A DNA stretch of 64,000 nt from Cyclobacteriaceae bacterium (GCA_026003355.1 BPHC01000009.1:1-64000), one strand, 5' to 3'. Positions 15,212-25,351 are shown, counted from the stretch's first letter. The notes: generated from the letters alone by a model not told the origin. Translations and numbers: made by a program.

Positions 15212-17245
15212 TCAGAACCTCCACCGTACCTGCAGCCTGATATCGGTGCGTTCGGGTGAGGCAATGCGGTCGGGGCCGCTGCCTGTTTCGGTACGGTTGG
15301 CGTAAGCGGTATGTGCCGCCCTGCACCACAGGGTTAAGGCCTGCGACAGCCTGTATTCCAGGAGCAGGTAGCTTCGTATGCCCTTATCGTAAAGGGCAGG
15401 GAAGCTAAAGGCCAGCCATACGTCATTTTCATATACATATTGGCGATTCTCATAGTCATCGGTATCGAACAGGGCATATCGGCCGGTAATGGAAAACCTC
15501 CCATGTCGGTACATAACGTCCTGCAGTACGGCCATACCCCGGGTGGTTGTGTTCAGGGCATAACTGCTAAACTGGGCACGTGTGCGCAGGCGCAACCGGG
15601 TCGTAATACTGTAGTCGGCTATAAGCCACAGGTTACGGCGCTGGCCGTGTGCCATGTGGTACAGGTTTCCTTCCTCTCCGCTTATGTTGCGCCCTTTGCT
15701 TTCTTCCCTGAACTGTGCGGTAAGCGTTACCGTGCGTGAAGGAACATAACTTAGCCTAAGCAGCCACTCATGCCCGGTATCGGGGGCGTAGGCGCGGTAA
15801 CGCAGCCATGGAAACCGGAAAAGATCGATGTAGCCCGACAGGGTAATGGTTTTTTGTAGCCGATGTTTCCACCCGAAGTATATACCCTGTTCATTCATGG
15901 GTCTTGAGTTTTCGGCAAAGGCATTGGCATAGAAACTATAAAAATCAGGGCGGTAGTTACGTGCCAGCCACACCACGTCCAGGTTGGCGGTAAGGCTGCC
16001 CATCATTCCGGCCACCCAGGCATATCCGTGGTTCAGGCTGCGGGCTGCTTCGCTGAAAAAGGTAAAATTCCGGAAGGTGTAATTCAGGTAAAAGCCGACA
16101 TTGGTAAGCAATGTGCCATTAAAAGCAAACTGGTTGTAGGGTTGCGGATTAGGCATTAAAGGTTTGCTGAATCGAAGGTTGTTTATCACGGCTCCGGCAT
16201 CCAGTTGTTTGTAATTGTACTGCAGCACGCCTCCGTATTGCTGTTCGGAAATTTGCTTTCTGCGGCTCAGCTCGCTGGTGTTCCGGTGCAGCCCCGTGTA
16301 CAAGAAGGTAGTGACGAACGATTGCTCGGTGCTGTCGGCTGATACGGAAGCATCGCGCCAGGTATAGGAGTAGAAGGGTGCAACCGACAGGCCTTGGGTT
16401 ATCTTAACTTTTAGGGCGATGCCATTAAGATAGCCGGTTTCGTTCAGCGAAGTGTATGGCATAAACCCCAGGTTACTTCTGCGCACGGAAGTTACGGTTT
16501 CTCCGCCCTTGCCAAAGCCAAAGTTTCCACCTAACAATAAACCTTGCCCCACCTGTGCCTGATAATGGCCCAGGATAAGGTTTTGCAGGCGCCCGCGGTT
16601 CATTAACTGCACGTGGGGCGATATAAAATCCATGCCGTAATGCCTGGCCGAAGGAGAAAACCGCCATGCTTCTCCTGTATCTTTTTCGGCAGTAAGGCCC
16701 AGGCTGTAATTGCCGGGCACTGCGCTGCGCCACCTGAAGTACAGGGCATCTGCGCTGCCGGCAAAGCGCTGGTTACTGCTTACAGCTTCGGTAAAGCCTG
16801 CTTTGGTTTGCAGCGTGCGGGTGTAACGCCACAAGGTATAGGTGTTATCGGTTATGCTTATGCCGGCGGGCGCATCTGTGTTCGTTACGGTAAAAAAGGG
16901 ACTTATCCGTTCGAAAGTGGTCTGGTCAAATCCTTCTATGCTTTGCAGCTCGTACAGGCTCATCAGCTTTCCGTTTTCTTCGCGGTAGCGGATAAGGTTT
17001 TGCACCTGTTCTTCGCTAAGCAGGTTAAAGAATCGCAGTTGTTCGGCAGTGGCCTGGTTTATGTCGATGGGATGGGCCATTAGCAGGGCCAGATTTTCAT
17101 AAAGTTCTTCATAGTTCAGGTCTTCATCCTGAAAGGCCAGCAGCTCATCAGTTAACCGCTGCAGGTCCGGTTCCCTGCGTGGCGGCTCCTGTGCCACAGC
17201 CGTGAGCATAGTTAGTAAACACCAGGTTTTGAAGAGGTGCTTCAT
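15212..17245 (-). CDS. Helix-hairpin-helix outer-membrane barrel protein
   Basis: The 677-residue protein has a short signal peptide (ending near TAVAQ) and one helix-hairpin-helix region at about 55-115 (PIDINQATAEQLRFF... and MSLYELQSIEGFDQTTF). About 540 residues of alternating, aromatic-rich strands ending in RLQVRWRF follow, which fits an outer-membrane beta-barrel with a terminal Phe. This combination is a common Bacteroidota family annotated only as helix-hairpin-helix domain protein. It overlaps the start of the PorV/PorQ-like gene upstream by 4 bases and is probably co-transcribed with it. The function is unknown. Confidence 0.75.
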   Translation of the reverse strand: MKHLFKTWCLLTMLTAVAQEPPRREPDLQRLTDELLAFQDEDLNYEELYENLALLMAHPIDINQATAEQLRFFNLLSEEQVQNLIRYREENGKLMSLYELQSIEGFDQTTFERISPFFTVTNTDAPAGISITDNTYTLWRYTRTLQTKAGFTEAVSSNQRFAGSADALYFRWRSAVPGNYSLGLTAEKDTGEAWRFSPSARHYGMDFISPHVQLMNRGRLQNLILGHYQAQVGQGLLLGGNFGFGKGGETVTSVRRSNLGFMPYTSLNETGYLNGIALKVKITQGLSVAPFYSYTWRDASVSADSTEQSFVTTFLYTGLHRNTSELSRRKQISEQQYGGVLQYNYKQLDAGAVINNLRFSKPLMPNPQPYNQFAFNGTLLTNVGFYLNYTFRNFTFFSEAARSLNHGYAWVAGMMGSLTANLDVVWLARNYRPDFYSFYANAFAENSRPMNEQGIYFGWKHRLQKTITLSGYIDLFRFPWLRYRAYAPDTGHEWLLRLSYVPSRTVTLTAQFREESKGRNISGEEGNLYHMAHGQRRNLWLIADYSITTRLRLRTRAQFSSYALNTTTRGMAVLQDVMYRHGRFSITGRYALFDTDDYENRQYVYENDVWLAFSFPALYDKGIRSYLLLEYRLSQALTLWCRAAHTAYANRTETGSGPDRIASPERTDIRLQVRWRF

Positions 17246-18049
17246 TTAGCCGCCGGTTTGAATATCACGCTTGCCGAATGTACGGTTCGCAGATACAGAT
17301 TGTATTGCAGGGCGTAGTCAAATTGCAGTCTGCGCATGGAGTAACCTGTTCCGAAAAAGGCTGCATTGGGTTTCAGGTTAAATCCGCTGCGCAGGTATAC
17401 GCGGTTGCGCAACACATACTCCAGGCCGAATTTTAAGGCAGTGGGGTTATCCAGGTCTTTTTCCAGCCCGGTAACCAGGGTTACGTGGTTGGCCGGTGAG
17501 CAGGCCAACCCCACCGCCATTCTTACGGGTGCGTGGTCGCCTCCCTCAACCAGTGCCGGGCGGTTCAGGTTCTGTATCCAGGCTCCGATTTTCAGGCCAC
17601 GGGTAAGCTCGGCAATGCCTCCGGCATCAATGGTCAGCACACTGCGCGTGCCTAATCCGTTGGCCCGGTATTGCAGGTAATTAACCCGTGCACCCAGGCT
17701 GGCTATGCCCAGGCGGTTGGCAAAAGTTGCGCCCACCAGGACTTTCGCTGTACAGGTCATCACCAAAACGGAAAAGGGTAATAGCTGCAACCCCGTACTT
17801 TGCCGGAAGCAGGCCTGCCGCACCCAGCCGGTTGGCGCCTTCCAGGGCAGCGGCCACCGAATAGGCAAAACAGGCCGTGTGTTCGGCTACCCACGCTATG
17901 CCGGCAGGGTTGTGGAAAGCGCTGTAAGCATCGGTAAGTGCGGCCGAAGCATTGCCTATGCCTTCGGCACGTGCACCCAGCCCTGTGTAAACACTTTGTG
18001 CCGTAACCCGAAGGGCCAGAATAACATACAGAAAAAAAATGTTGCGCAT
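17242..18049 (-). CDS. PorV/PorQ-like outer-membrane protein (frame-disrupted)
   Basis: A signal peptide (MRNIFFLYVILALRVTAQ) leads into VYTGLGARAEGIGNASAALTD and SAFHNPAGIAWV, the N-terminal pattern of the PorV/PorQ barrel family. A +1 break near 17738-17746 splits the frame after FRFGDDLYS; the rest (KVLVGATFANRLGIASLGARVNYL...) continues to FKPAAK at 17242. Joined length is about 268 residues, near that of the family. The first half alone would be a 122-residue stub. Members help type IX secretion or act as barrel porins; without other por genes nearby the exact role is open. Confidence 0.65.
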
Positions 18050-18076
18050 TGGGTTGTGCAGGTTAATTTAGAGCGA

Positions 18077-18739
18077 ATGACTTATAAACAAAAATTGCTG
18101 GCTTTGTTTATTTGCGGGGGCCCGGTTTTATGGGCTCAGGATACCGTTTACCGGTATTACCCGCACGGCACAGTAAAAGCCAAAGGGGTTATGGTTAACC
18201 AGCTTCAACAGGGTATTTGGTATTATTACTATCCAAACGGAATGCTTAATGCGCAAATAGGTTATCGCGATGGTTTATGGCATGGGCAAGCCCGGTTTTA
18301 TTATAACAATGGTGTGTTGCAGGCTGTGGAAAACTGGGGACATGCCCGGCTTCAGGATTCGGCCTGGTATTATTACCCCGACGGCACCTTGTACCGCAAA
18401 GGAAGGTATGCCCATGGCACCTATGAGGGAGGATGGGCCTATTATTATCCCGATGGCCGGCCGGAGCGATTAATCAGCTATCGCGATGGGCTACCACATG
18501 GAAAAGTAATTTACTACAATCGCAACGGAAACATTATGCGCGAGGGAAATTATGAAGATGGCAGGGAAGATGGTTTGTGGCGGTTTTATGACGACAAGGG
18601 CCGGCTTCGGTATGAAGGGCATTACCGCAAGGGCTTGCCGGCAGGGGACTGGTACAGGTTCACAGCCGGAGGCAAAAAAAGAAAAATGAAAAAGCCACGG
18701 GATGCTGCCGGCACCCGGAATGACCAGGCCGGGTTTTAA
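18077..18739 (+). CDS. MORN-variant repeat (YwqK-like) exported protein
   Basis: The 220-residue protein starts at ATG 18077 with a signal peptide (MTYKQKLLALFICGGPVLWA). At least six repeats of the type YYPDGxxxxxGxYxxGxxxGxW follow, for example WYYYYPNGMLNAQIGYRDGLWHG and WAYYYPDGRPERL. This repeat is the MORN-variant of the YwqK family. Although YwqK has been labelled an antitoxin, in Bacteroidota these are mostly exported proteins of unknown role. Its last codons overlap the convergent BamA/TamA-like gene by 4 bases. The tail is very basic (GGKKRKMKKPRDA). Confidence 0.75.
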   Translation: MTYKQKLLALFICGGPVLWAQDTVYRYYPHGTVKAKGVMVNQLQQGIWYYYYPNGMLNAQIGYRDGLWHGQARFYYNNGVLQAVENWGHARLQDSAWYYYPDGTLYRKGRYAHGTYEGGWAYYYPDGRPERLISYRDGLPHGKVIYYNRNGNIMREGNYEDGREDGLWRFYDDKGRLRYEGHYRKGLPAGDWYRFTAGGKKRKMKKPRDAAGTRNDQAGF

Positions 18740-20199
18740 AATTCTTTCTTTATATGAAAGAACAGGCCGCTGCGCCCCTGGGCATTGAACGAGTATTCAA
18801 AACGCAGCACCATATCGTATGAGCTTACCAGGTCCAGGCCAAATCCTGCTCCGTATAGCCAGTTATCGGCCAGCTGCTGGTTTATGTTTAAGAAATTATA
18901 CAGGCTGTAGTTTTTAACATAACCAAAATCGGCATAAACTTTAAGAAATACCGACAAAGGCATAAACCTGAACTGACTTACCGGCATGTCGTTCCATTCC
19001 CAGGTGCGCGAAAAAAAACGTTTTTTAAGGGTAGTTTTATTCAGGAAATACTGCGGACCTTCTATAACGTACACCTCGTAACCACGCACAAATATTTTGT
19101 TGTACCCCATGCTGCCAAAGTTAAAGTACGGAATATCCTGCCGGTTGCTCCAGTAGGCATGGGTAAAATTAGACAGGTAGAGGTTACGGCCCACTTCGGC
19201 AAAACCAGCCAGGCTTACTGAAGCGCTCAGCAGGTTCAGGTCGCGGTTATCGAACAGGCCGTTTTGCTGCAGCTGGGCCAGCAGGTAATGCCCTTTTAAC
19301 GGGTAAGCTACTACATCGCGGCGGTCGGCCACGAACTGGTAGGTAAGGTAGTCGTAGCGCTGGTGCAGTCCTTTTTCCAACCCCAGGTAGTAGGGGTTAA
19401 TGGCAGCCACGGTGTCGGCAATGCGGGTTAAACGTACACCGTACTTTATACGGTGTTGGTAGTAAAACGAATTTCGGTAAGTGTAGGTGAGGGCCAGGCC
19501 GCGCGTATTGCGAAGGAGCGTACGCATTTCCAGGAAGTCGAGCTTGTGGTTAAGGGTTCGAACGGCCAGGTTTTTATTGTCAATAAAGTCGGTTTCAAGA
19601 ATGAGGCCCTGCTTCTGCTTTCTGTCGATATAGGGTATGCGGTAGGTAAGCTCAAACCGCTTTACGTAACCCAGCTGTGCGGTAAGCAGCAGTGTTTCGT
19701 TGCGTCCGCGCATGTTGTACTGGTAAAGCTTCAGTCCGTAATTCACCCGCCTGAAATCGTGGTTGTAGTTTTCCCACCACTCGTTGAAATTGCGGTCGGA
19801 CAACTGAAAGATAGGTACCGGAAAGGTAAACCATCGTTCGTTTACTTCTACCAGCAGGTCCATAAGGCCGGGTTGGATTTCCAGCATGCGGATGTCGGCA
19901 GAGTGAAACAGGTGGAGATTAAAAATCTTTTTCCTGTCTTTGTCCAATATATCGGGAAGGAGGTAATAGTTTACGGTATCACCGGGCTTAACCGATAATT
20001 CACGCAGGATAATGTGCTCGCGGGTAACCCGGTTGCCAATGATGATGATGCGGTTGATGCGCACCGTACGCGTGGAAGAGTCGGGGAGGTTTATACGGTT
20101 GCGGCGGTGCTTTAGCGAATCGGCATGGGCGGGGTCTTGCCCGCCCCGAACCGAAAGCGCAAGGAACAATAGAAAAAATCCGCAAACCAGTTTCAACAT
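18736..20199 (-). CDS. BamA/TamA-family outer-membrane assembly protein, short form
   Basis: The 487-residue protein has a signal peptide (to about residue 20). A single POTRA-like region follows (RTVRINRIIIIGNRVTREHIILREL...LFHSADIRMLEIQPGLMDLLVEVNERWF, about 45-125). The C-terminal barrel ends in YSFNAQGRSGLFFHIKKEF with a terminal Phe, as barrel proteins do. One POTRA instead of five makes it a TamA/patatin-tail-like short member rather than BamA itself. It probably inserts or secretes envelope proteins. The lgt gene lies upstream on the same strand, 30 bases away. Confidence 0.75.
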   Translation of the reverse strand: MLKLVCGFFLLFLALSVRGGQDPAHADSLKHRRNRINLPDSSTRTVRINRIIIIGNRVTREHIILRELSVKPGDTVNYYLLPDILDKDRKKIFNLHLFHSADIRMLEIQPGLMDLLVEVNERWFTFPVPIFQLSDRNFNEWWENYNHDFRRVNYGLKLYQYNMRGRNETLLLTAQLGYVKRFELTYRIPYIDRKQKQGLILETDFIDNKNLAVRTLNHKLDFLEMRTLLRNTRGLALTYTYRNSFYYQHRIKYGVRLTRIADTVAAINPYYLGLEKGLHQRYDYLTYQFVADRRDVVAYPLKGHYLLAQLQQNGLFDNRDLNLLSASVSLAGFAEVGRNLYLSNFTHAYWSNRQDIPYFNFGSMGYNKIFVRGYEVYVIEGPQYFLNKTTLKKRFFSRTWEWNDMPVSQFRFMPLSVFLKVYADFGYVKNYSLYNFLNINQQLADNWLYGAGFGLDLVSSYDMVLRFEYSFNAQGRSGLFFHIKKEF

Positions 20200-20229
20200 G
20201 CCGTGCCCGTAATAACGTGCCGGCAGTTG

Positions 20230-21342
20230 CTATGCCCTGATGTGTTCGGTATTCGGTTTTCTGCGGTAAGCATACACCAGCACGATGATGCCTAAAATTA
20301 CAAAAGGTATGCTTAACAACTGGCCCATGTACAGGGGCAGGTCGTATTCAAACTCTACCTGGGGTTCCTTAAAGAATTCATAAATAAAGCGCAGGGTCCA
20401 CAAAATTACCATAAACCAACCGAACAGAAGACCGGGCCGGGTTTGGGCTTTGTGCCGGCTCCACAGGTAAAAGAGAAGAGCAAAGAGCAGCAGGCACGAT
20501 GCGGCCTCGTATAATTGGGCCGGATGACGCGGTACTGCCAGGGTGCTGAGTATGGCATACCATGTGCCGTCCTCATCGCGCACCAGGTCGTACACAAAGT
20601 CGCCCTGGCTTATGTGTTCGCGTATCCGTGCGTTGTACATCATTACATCGGCCACTTCATTTACCAAAAAGCGCCGCATGTTAGGTTCTTCATAATTTTT
20701 TTCCGGATTGAACTTGCACAGAATTTTTATGGGCGGATAGGGATAGTTACCCGTTATGCTGTCGGCTTTTACATACCTTATGTCGGTAAAGATATCGTTG
20801 CGTTTCAGTATATCGGTTACGGGGCGGGCAAAAAATACACCGTAGTTGCTGCGGGTTTGTTTACCGATAATTTCGGCATTGAAAAAATTGCCAACCCGTA
20901 TTAAGGCTCCTGTAAGGGCTACCAGTATAACAATGCGGTCGAGCGTTTGCATAAAACCCTGCCCGGGCTTTTTCTTTCGTGCGTAGAGCCACAGGGCAAT
21001 AAGTATTGCAATGGCAGCACCATGACTGGCCAGGCCGCCTTCCCATACTTTCAGGATATCAATGGGGTTAGCCAGATACCGGTCAGGTTCATAGAAGAAT
21101 ACATGGCCGAGGCGTGCTCCGATGATAGTGGCCACCACCATGTACACGGTAAGGGTATCGACATCTTCACGTGGCTTGCCTTCTTTGCCAAAGATGTAGT
21201 AGAGCAGTTGCTGGCTGATGAGGAAGCCGGTTGCAAACAGCAACCCGTACCAGCGCAGTGTAAGAGAACCATCGATAACGGGCAGCGGAACAGAAAAAAT
21301 TTCGGGGCTGCCATTCCAGATAACGAAGCCAAAAAGGTCCAT
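20230..21342 (-). CDS. lgt: Prolipoprotein diacylglyceryl transferase
   Basis: This is an integral membrane enzyme that moves diacylglyceryl from phosphatidylglycerol onto the lipobox cysteine of prolipoproteins. Visible features are YGLLFATGFL at the N-terminus, GLASHGAAIAILIALW, the signature RVGNFFNAEIIGKQT (about residue 150), HPAQLYEAA and several transmembrane helices to the end. Length is 370 residues, longer than E. coli Lgt (291), because of a soluble insert at about 180-250, usual in Bacteroidota. A TATATTTG promoter core lies 28 bases upstream of the start. Confidence 0.93.
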   Translation of the reverse strand: MDLFGFVIWNGSPEIFSVPLPVIDGSLTLRWYGLLFATGFLISQQLLYYIFGKEGKPREDVDTLTVYMVVATIIGARLGHVFFYEPDRYLANPIDILKVWEGGLASHGAAIAILIALWLYARKKKPGQGFMQTLDRIVILVALTGALIRVGNFFNAEIIGKQTRSNYGVFFARPVTDILKRNDIFTDIRYVKADSITGNYPYPPIKILCKFNPEKNYEEPNMRRFLVNEVADVMMYNARIREHISQGDFVYDLVRDEDGTWYAILSTLAVPRHPAQLYEAASCLLLFALLFYLWSRHKAQTRPGLLFGWFMVILWTLRFIYEFFKEPQVEFEYDLPLYMGQLLSIPFVILGIIVLVYAYRRKPNTEHIRA

Positions 21343-21370
21343 TCGGTTCAGGGTTTAAGAGCAATGGCCG

Positions 21371-21378
21371 CAAATATA
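21371..21378 (-). promoter_or_regulatory. Promoter core TAnnTTTG for lgt
   Basis: On the minus strand this reads TATATTTG, an exact match to the Bacteroidota -7 element, 28 bases before the lgt start codon at 21342. No clear -33 TTG was identified. Confidence 0.45.
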
Positions 21379-21418
21379 AGGGGTTATGCGGTGAATGAAA
21401 GTACCGGTACCGGTTATT

Positions 21419-23263
21419 TCAGGCGTTGTCCAGTTCGATTAGTTCTTCGGCAAAGCCCGAAGAAAGGATTGGGAACCGGCACCAGGTACGGGGGTCTACA
21501 TTCCAGTCGTCCAGATGGAAGGAAGGCGCCAGCCGTTCGCGTTTCCATTGGCTGGCAGCCCATAACCGGTAAAACTTCTTTATGTACCCCTTAAGCTGCT
21601 GCGTGTTGGTATGTTTTTCTTTGAGCATCTGAAAGGTTTGCACAGGCGAAAGCTTTTTACAGATGGCCTGTTCTTCAATTTCGCGCATAAGGCGGTAGGG
21701 CATCAGATCGTCTTCATCGGTCTGTTGCCGGTCGGGCGGGCGCAGTTCGGCTGTCGGGCGCAGGCTATTTATTTTGTTCAGACAGGTATATCCCAGTTGT
21801 TTTTCGGCCCATTGCAGCCAGTTTAGAATGGTGGGCTTGTCCAGTCCTGATATCGGGGCCAGGCTGCCGCTGGTATCCCCATCCATGGTAGTGTAACCCA
21901 CGCTGCCTTCGCTACGGTTGGAAGTGGTTAGCAATATACTGTTGCGCAGGTTGGCCAGCATCCAGATAACGGGCGACCGGGCCCTTGCCTGAATGTTTTG
22001 CAGGGCAATATCATCGGTTAGCCAGGAAAGTTTACGGCCAACAGCCTGTTCGGCTTTTTGGATATACAGATCGGTTTCCTGCTGCACACTCCATTCGTAA
22101 AAGGATGCACCGATGGAGGTTGCCAGGTGCCGGGCGGCTGTACGGGTTTGATCCGAGCTGTTTTGCGTAGCCTGATAGGCGCATGCCAGCAGATGGGGCA
22201 TGGCTGCCCGCGCATGGTTAAGGCCGGGTTTGCGCAGAATATGCACCAGCGGCTCCATGCCAAGGGTTTGCTCCACACGTTTGGCCATTTCGGCTACCAT
22301 TACCGCACAGGTAGCTGAGTCGGCACCTCCGCTGAGTGAAAGGACAAAACCCTGCGACCGACTTTTGCGCAGGTAGTCGAACAGTCCTAAGGTTAATGCG
22401 CGGGTAAGCTCTTCGTTACGTTCTTTATTGTCGGTTAGCGGCAGTTGCCTGCTTTGTTCCGGATCGTGTACATGTACATCGCAGGTAAGCAGGTTTACCG
22501 GTTTAAGGCTTAACCTTTGGTTTTGAGCCAGCAGCCGACCCCTCTGGGCTATGAGTATGTCGCCATCGTAAATCATTCTGCCGGCTTCATTGCCCAGCAG
22601 GTTGGCATATACATACACGCAGTTAAACCGGCGGGAGCTTTCCACTACCAGCATTTCGCGCGAGGTGCTTTTGCCCAGGGCAAAATGGCTGGCGCTGGGG
22701 TTTACAATAACATCTGTTTTAAGCTGGCCATGTTTTAAAGCCGGGCGCTGGTTTACCCAGGCATCTTCGCAGATTTCAATACCCAGCCGGTAACCTTCCA
22801 TTTCATAAGTTAAGTCGCCAGCCGGTACCTGCTGGTTTGCCAGGTTAAGATTAACCACGCGGCCGGGCTTCCATGCCCGAAACCAGCGGGGTTCGTAGTG
22901 CACACCATCGCGCGCCAGATTTTGCTTTAAGGTAATGCCCAGCAGGCAGCCGTTGTTCACTACGGCCACACCGTTGTAGGTGTTGCCTTGCAAACGCAGG
23001 GGCAGGCCTATGCATGCTGTAAGTTGTTGGGTGTGTTGAAGCAGGGCAAGCAGTTTCTGTAAGGCTTTTTCTGCTACCCATTCGCTTAAAAACCAGTCTT
23101 CGCAGCCGTAGCCGGTTATGCAAAGTTCGGGCAGCACCAGCAGGCGGACTTGTTGTTTGCGTGCTTCTTCCAGTGCCAGGCAAATGTTATGCACATTGCC
23201 TTCCCAGTCCAGGGGCGTTTGGTTAAGGGCGGCACCGGCTATGCGTATGCGGTTATCGGGCAT
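21419..23263 (-). CDS. nadE: Glutamine-dependent NAD+ synthetase
   Basis: The enzyme makes NAD+ from nicotinate adenine dinucleotide, ATP and glutamine-derived ammonia. The N-terminal nitrilase-type glutaminase shows the triad contexts LVLPELCITGYG (Glu), GITLKQNLARDG (Lys) and LGIEICEDAWV (Cys). The C-terminal synthetase has the PP-loop LSLSGGADSATCAVM and TTSNRSEGSVGYTTMDGDTSGSLAPI. With the start at MPDNRIRIAG (23263) it has 614 residues, the normal length for the two-domain form. A start at 23284 is possible but adds a poor leader. Confidence 0.93.
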   Translation of the reverse strand: MPDNRIRIAGAALNQTPLDWEGNVHNICLALEEARKQQVRLLVLPELCITGYGCEDWFLSEWVAEKALQKLLALLQHTQQLTACIGLPLRLQGNTYNGVAVVNNGCLLGITLKQNLARDGVHYEPRWFRAWKPGRVVNLNLANQQVPAGDLTYEMEGYRLGIEICEDAWVNQRPALKHGQLKTDVIVNPSASHFALGKSTSREMLVVESSRRFNCVYVYANLLGNEAGRMIYDGDILIAQRGRLLAQNQRLSLKPVNLLTCDVHVHDPEQSRQLPLTDNKERNEELTRALTLGLFDYLRKSRSQGFVLSLSGGADSATCAVMVAEMAKRVEQTLGMEPLVHILRKPGLNHARAAMPHLLACAYQATQNSSDQTRTAARHLATSIGASFYEWSVQQETDLYIQKAEQAVGRKLSWLTDDIALQNIQARARSPVIWMLANLRNSILLTTSNRSEGSVGYTTMDGDTSGSLAPISGLDKPTILNWLQWAEKQLGYTCLNKINSLRPTAELRPPDRQQTDEDDLMPYRLMREIEEQAICKKLSPVQTFQMLKEKHTNTQQLKGYIKKFYRLWAASQWKRERLAPSFHLDDWNVDPRTWCRFPILSSGFAEELIELDNA

Positions 23264-23303
23264 GCTCAATAAATTGGTACGCAATAAAACAAACGATTGG
23301 CAA

Positions 23304-24044
23304 TCAACCGGCAGATTCTTTTAAAATACCCAGTTGCACACAGGTTTTCCAGGCAGCGTCCTGCTCGGCTTTCTTTTTATTCAGGCCATGCCCTGTACCA
23401 TGGGGTTGGTTGTCAATAAGCACGCGTGCGGTAAACTCTTTGTGTCCGCGTATTTTCTTTATGCTTTCAATTTCAAACCGCACTTCCCGGTTTTGGCGCT
23501 GGCTCCACTCTATAAGCCGGCTTTTGTAATTGGGGTTAGAAACGATAAGGCTATCCAGGTCCACGTATGGGTTTATAAGCTTTTGTATCACAAATCGCTT
23601 GCAGCGCGCATATCCTTTGTCCAGATAAATGGCGCCCACAATGGCTTCCAGGGTGTTGCCCAGAATTACGTGGTGCAACTGCATGTTTTTCTCATCGAAA
23701 TGTACAATCGAGGCGATGCCCATTTTGCGGGCAATGAGGTTAAGCGATTCGCGGTTAACAATGCGCGAGCGTATTTCGGTAAGGAAGCCCTCATCCTTGT
23801 AGGGAAATTTTTTAAACAGATAATCGGCCACCACGGCTCCCAGCACGGCATCGCCCAGGTATTCCAGGCGTTCGTTGCTTTCGCGGATGCCCTGCCCGTT
23901 GGCTTTGGCTGCCGAGCTGTGGATGGTGGCCAGCCGGTACAGGCTTACGTTGGCCGGCGTAAAACCGGCCAGATTTTCGATGGCCGCAATAAGTTTTTTA
24001 TCGGAAGAGGTAAGCTTCTTAGGGATTTTAAGAAGTCGCCACAC
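23304..24044 (-). CDS. rnc: Ribonuclease III
   Basis: The 246-residue enzyme cuts double-stranded RNA in rRNA and mRNA processing. The RNase III signature NERLEYLGDAVLG is present (about residues 60-72), with a second acidic cluster at NTLEAIVGAIYLDKG. A C-terminal dsRNA-binding domain follows (PNYKSRLIEWSQ... to GLNKKKAEQDAAWKTCVQLG). It follows acpP and fabF on the same strand, a conserved order in Bacteroidota, with 56 bases between fabF and rnc. Confidence 0.95.
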   Translation of the reverse strand: MWRLLKIPKKLTSSDKKLIAAIENLAGFTPANVSLYRLATIHSSAAKANGQGIRESNERLEYLGDAVLGAVVADYLFKKFPYKDEGFLTEIRSRIVNRESLNLIARKMGIASIVHFDEKNMQLHHVILGNTLEAIVGAIYLDKGYARCKRFVIQKLINPYVDLDSLIVSNPNYKSRLIEWSQRQNREVRFEIESIKKIRGHKEFTARVLIDNQPHGTGHGLNKKKAEQDAAWKTCVQLGILKESAG

Positions 24045-24100
24045 GCAACAATAATCTAATTACCGGTGAAAGATACGGTAATTTCGGCAAAAGGGCACAG

Positions 24101-25351
24101 TTAGCTGGGCTTTTTAAGCAGAATAGAGAAGTTGTGCCCTCCGAAACCGAATGTATTGCTAAGGGCCACCTTTACTTCGCGCTTTTGCGCTTTATTGAAT
24201 GTGAGGTTAAGTTTCGGGTCCAGGCCTTCGTCATCGGTAAAGTGGTTAATGGTAGGCGGCACTACCGATTTGTGGATGGCCATAATGCAGGCCAGGGCCT
24301 CGATGGCACCAGCTGCTCCGAGCAGGTGGCCGGTCATGGATTTGGTTGAGCTGATGTTCATGCGGTAGGCGTGCTCGCCAAACACCTTTTGTATGGCGCG
24401 AATCTCGCCAATGTCGCCCAGTGGGGTAGAGGTGCCGTGGGTATTTATGTAGTCCACATCGGCAGGTGTTATGCCTGCATCTTCAAGAGCATGTTCCATT
24501 ACCTTGGTAATACCTGCGCCTTCGGGGTGCGGTGCGGTAATGTGGTAGGCATCGGCCGACATGCCCCCGCCAATTATTTCGGCATAGATTTTTGCTCCGC
24601 GCTTTTTGGCATGCTCGTACTCTTCCAAAATCAGGGCTCCTCCGCCTTCTCCCAGCACAAAGCCATCGCGGTCTTTGTCATAGGGCCGTGAGGCGGTTTC
24701 AGGTGAGTCGTTTCTTTCTGACAGGGCTTTCATGGCGTTGAAGCCGCCCACTCCGGCTTCGCAAACAGCCGCTTCCGAGCCGCCGGTAACAATAACATCG
24801 GCTTTGCCCAGGCGTATGTAGGTAAAAGCATCGTAAATGGCATTGGTAGAAGATGCACAGGCCGAAACGGTAACAAAGTTGGGTCCTCTGAAGCCGTATC
24901 GTATGGAGATGTGCCCTGCGCTCAGGTCGGGAATCATTTTGGGGATGAAGAAGGGGTTAAACCGGGGGGTGCCATCGCCCAGTGCAAAGGCTTTTACTTC
25001 TTCCTGAAAGGTTAGCAGGCCACCAATACCCGAACCCCAGATAACCCCAACCCGGTCGGGGTTCAGTTCCTTCAGGGGCAGGCCGGAGTCGCGGATGGCC
25101 TCATCTACCACTACCATGGCATATTGGGCAAAGGGGTCCATTTTGCGGGCCTCCTTGCGATCCATGAAATTACCGATGTCGAAGTTTTTTACTTCGCAGG
25201 CAAAACGGGTTTTGAACCTGGAAGCGTCAAAACGCGTAATCGGGGCTGCCCCGCTGCGTCCTTCCTCAAGGCCCTGCCAGTATTCTGACAGGGTATTACC
25301 AATAGGGGTAAGTGCACCAAGGCCGGTAACGACTACGCGTTTTAACGTCAT
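24101..25351 (-). CDS. fabF: Beta-ketoacyl-ACP synthase II
   Basis: The 416-residue condensing enzyme of fatty acid elongation has its catalytic Cys in VTVSACASSTNA, and His residues in NTHGTSTPLGD and MTGHLLGAAGA. The start MTLKRVVVTGLGALTPIG is canonical. It lies between acpP, which supplies its carrier protein, and rnc, with 34 bases after acpP, so it is probably in one transcript starting at the acpP promoter. Confidence 0.96.
   Translation of the reverse strand: MTLKRVVVTGLGALTPIGNTLSEYWQGLEEGRSGAAPITRFDASRFKTRFACEVKNFDIGNFMDRKEARKMDPFAQYAMVVVDEAIRDSGLPLKELNPDRVGVIWGSGIGGLLTFQEEVKAFALGDGTPRFNPFFIPKMIPDLSAGHISIRYGFRGPNFVTVSACASSTNAIYDAFTYIRLGKADVIVTGGSEAAVCEAGVGGFNAMKALSERNDSPETASRPYDKDRDGFVLGEGGGALILEEYEHAKKRGAKIYAEIIGGGMSADAYHITAPHPEGAGITKVMEHALEDAGITPADVDYINTHGTSTPLGDIGEIRAIQKVFGEHAYRMNISSTKSMTGHLLGAAGAIEALACIMAIHKSVVPPTINHFTDDEGLDPKLNLTFNKAQKREVKVALSNTFGFGGHNFSILLKKPS

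Noticed and set aside
17681..18049. Separate 122-residue protein
   Set aside because: It is the first half of the PorV/PorQ-like gene; the second half continues one frame over.
18077..18739. YwqK-like protein as part of a toxin-antitoxin pair
   Set aside because: It has a signal peptide and no toxin partner; the neighbour is an outer-membrane barrel protein.
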